64,000 bases of DNA from contig NC_084465.1 of the NCBI RefSeq assembly GCF_027409185.1, forward strand, positions 26,267,864 through 26,331,863. The letters run 5' to 3'. The position numbers and the translations under genes are program-made. A model generated the notes under the pieces. It ran no database searches. It was not told where the DNA came from and saw nothing but the letters and a program-made list of their open reading frames with translations. Below are positions 63,498 to 64,000 of the stretch, piece after piece (the first letter of the stretch is position 1; each line of letters starts with the position of its first letter). This DNA is from Cynocephalus volans (Eukaryota; Chordata; Mammalia; Dermoptera; Cynocephalidae).

Positions 63498-64000
63498 TTT
63501 TTTTTTTTTTTTTTTTTAATTTTATTTTGTCGATATACATTGTGGCTGATTATTGCTCCCCATCACCAAAACCTCCCTCCCTTCTCCCTCCCCCCTCCCC
63601 CCCAACAATGTCCTTTCTGTTTGCTTCTCATATCAACTTCAAATAATTGTGGTTGTTATATCTTCTTCCCCCCCCCCCCCCCGGTTTGTGTGTGTGTGTG
63701 TGTGTGAATTTATATATTAAATTTTAGCTCCCACCAATAAGTGAGAACATGTGGTATTTCTCTTTCTGTGCCTGACTTGTTTCACTTAATATAATTCTCT
63801 CAAGGTCCATCCATGTTGTTGCAAATGGCAGTATTTCATTCGTTTTTATAGCTGAGTAGTATTCCATTGTGTAGATGTACCACATTTTCCGTATCCACTC
63901 ATCTGATGATGGGCATTTGGGCTGGTTCCAACTCTTGGCTATTGTAAAGAGTGCTGCGATAAACATTGGGAAACAGGTATACCTTCGACTTGATGATTTC
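63498..64000 (-). mobile_element. Young L1 3' end, antisense, continues past the window
   Basis: Poly(T), then a 3' UTR whose sense strand is purine- and G-rich (63580-63602 and a G run opposite 63669-63682), with a CA microsatellite. From 63966 to 63724 an uninterrupted ORF2 C-terminal frame is seen (IKTNEILPFATTWMDLERII style). Low decay suggests a recent insertion. This is the normal L1 3' end of the lineage and differs from the 3' module of the composite element. Confidence 0.92.

Noticed and set aside
63724..63966. An 80-codon protein-like frame at the right edge
   Set aside because: It is the C-terminal end of L1 ORF2, not a cellular gene.
40736..64000. UBE2H exons expected beyond ZC3HC1 by synteny
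   Set aside because: No exon resembling a ubiquitin-conjugating enzyme was seen. In human the gene starts farther away than this window reaches, as I recall.

Overview
This is a stretch of mammalian nuclear genome. It contains an intron-rich gene, two CpG-rich promoters and dense interspersed repeats (L1, L2, MIR, MaLR LTRs, tRNA-derived SINEs), and no bacterial-style gene packing. The main landmark is a complete ZC3HC1 (NIPA) gene on the + strand. It has ten coding exons from 18495 to 40235 that join without a frame break into a 502-residue reading frame. The first coding exon of KLHDC10 runs off the left edge on the - strand (100 down to 1). The divergent KLHDC10/ZC3HC1 arrangement agrees with my memory of human 7q32.2, where UBE2H lies further on beyond ZC3HC1. 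I do not see UBE2H here.

The organism is best judged from its SINEs. More than 30 copies derive from tRNA-Ile, as monomers or head-to-tail dimers followed directly by an A-rich tail, and there is no Alu. This matches the t-SINE/CYN family described from colugos (Dermoptera), so Galeopterus or Cynocephalus is my preferred source. The species call is inference; a bat with tRNA-derived SINEs is the main alternative.

Layout: 1-530 is the KLHDC10 start and CpG-rich promoter. 0.5-18.3 kb is intergenic and filled with old L1 3' ends, a 419-bp truncated retroelement, a solo LTR with a perfect 5-bp target duplication, several MaLR LTRs and SINEs. 18.33-18.85 kb is the ZC3HC1 CpG promoter, with ETS-like and YY1-like sites. 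18.5-40.7 kb is ZC3HC1. Its intron 2 has the hallmarks of a minor-spliceosome AT-AC intron, intron 4 (8.5 kb) is repeat-packed, and its 3' UTR carries a SINE just upstream of a poly(A) signal. 40.7-64 kb is gene-poor, with L1, L2, MIR, SINEs, a 1.4-kb composite retroelement, two short inverted-repeat DNA elements that each hold a SINE, and one unexplained 113-codon ORF.

The most unusual item is the composite retroelement at 48641-50066 (- strand). An L1-type 5' UTR is joined to a different 3' module made of ~100-bp repeats, a pyrimidine-rich tract and its own AATAAA, all within probable target-site duplications. A 5'-truncated copy of the same 3' module, with an excellent target duplication, sits at 3589-4007.
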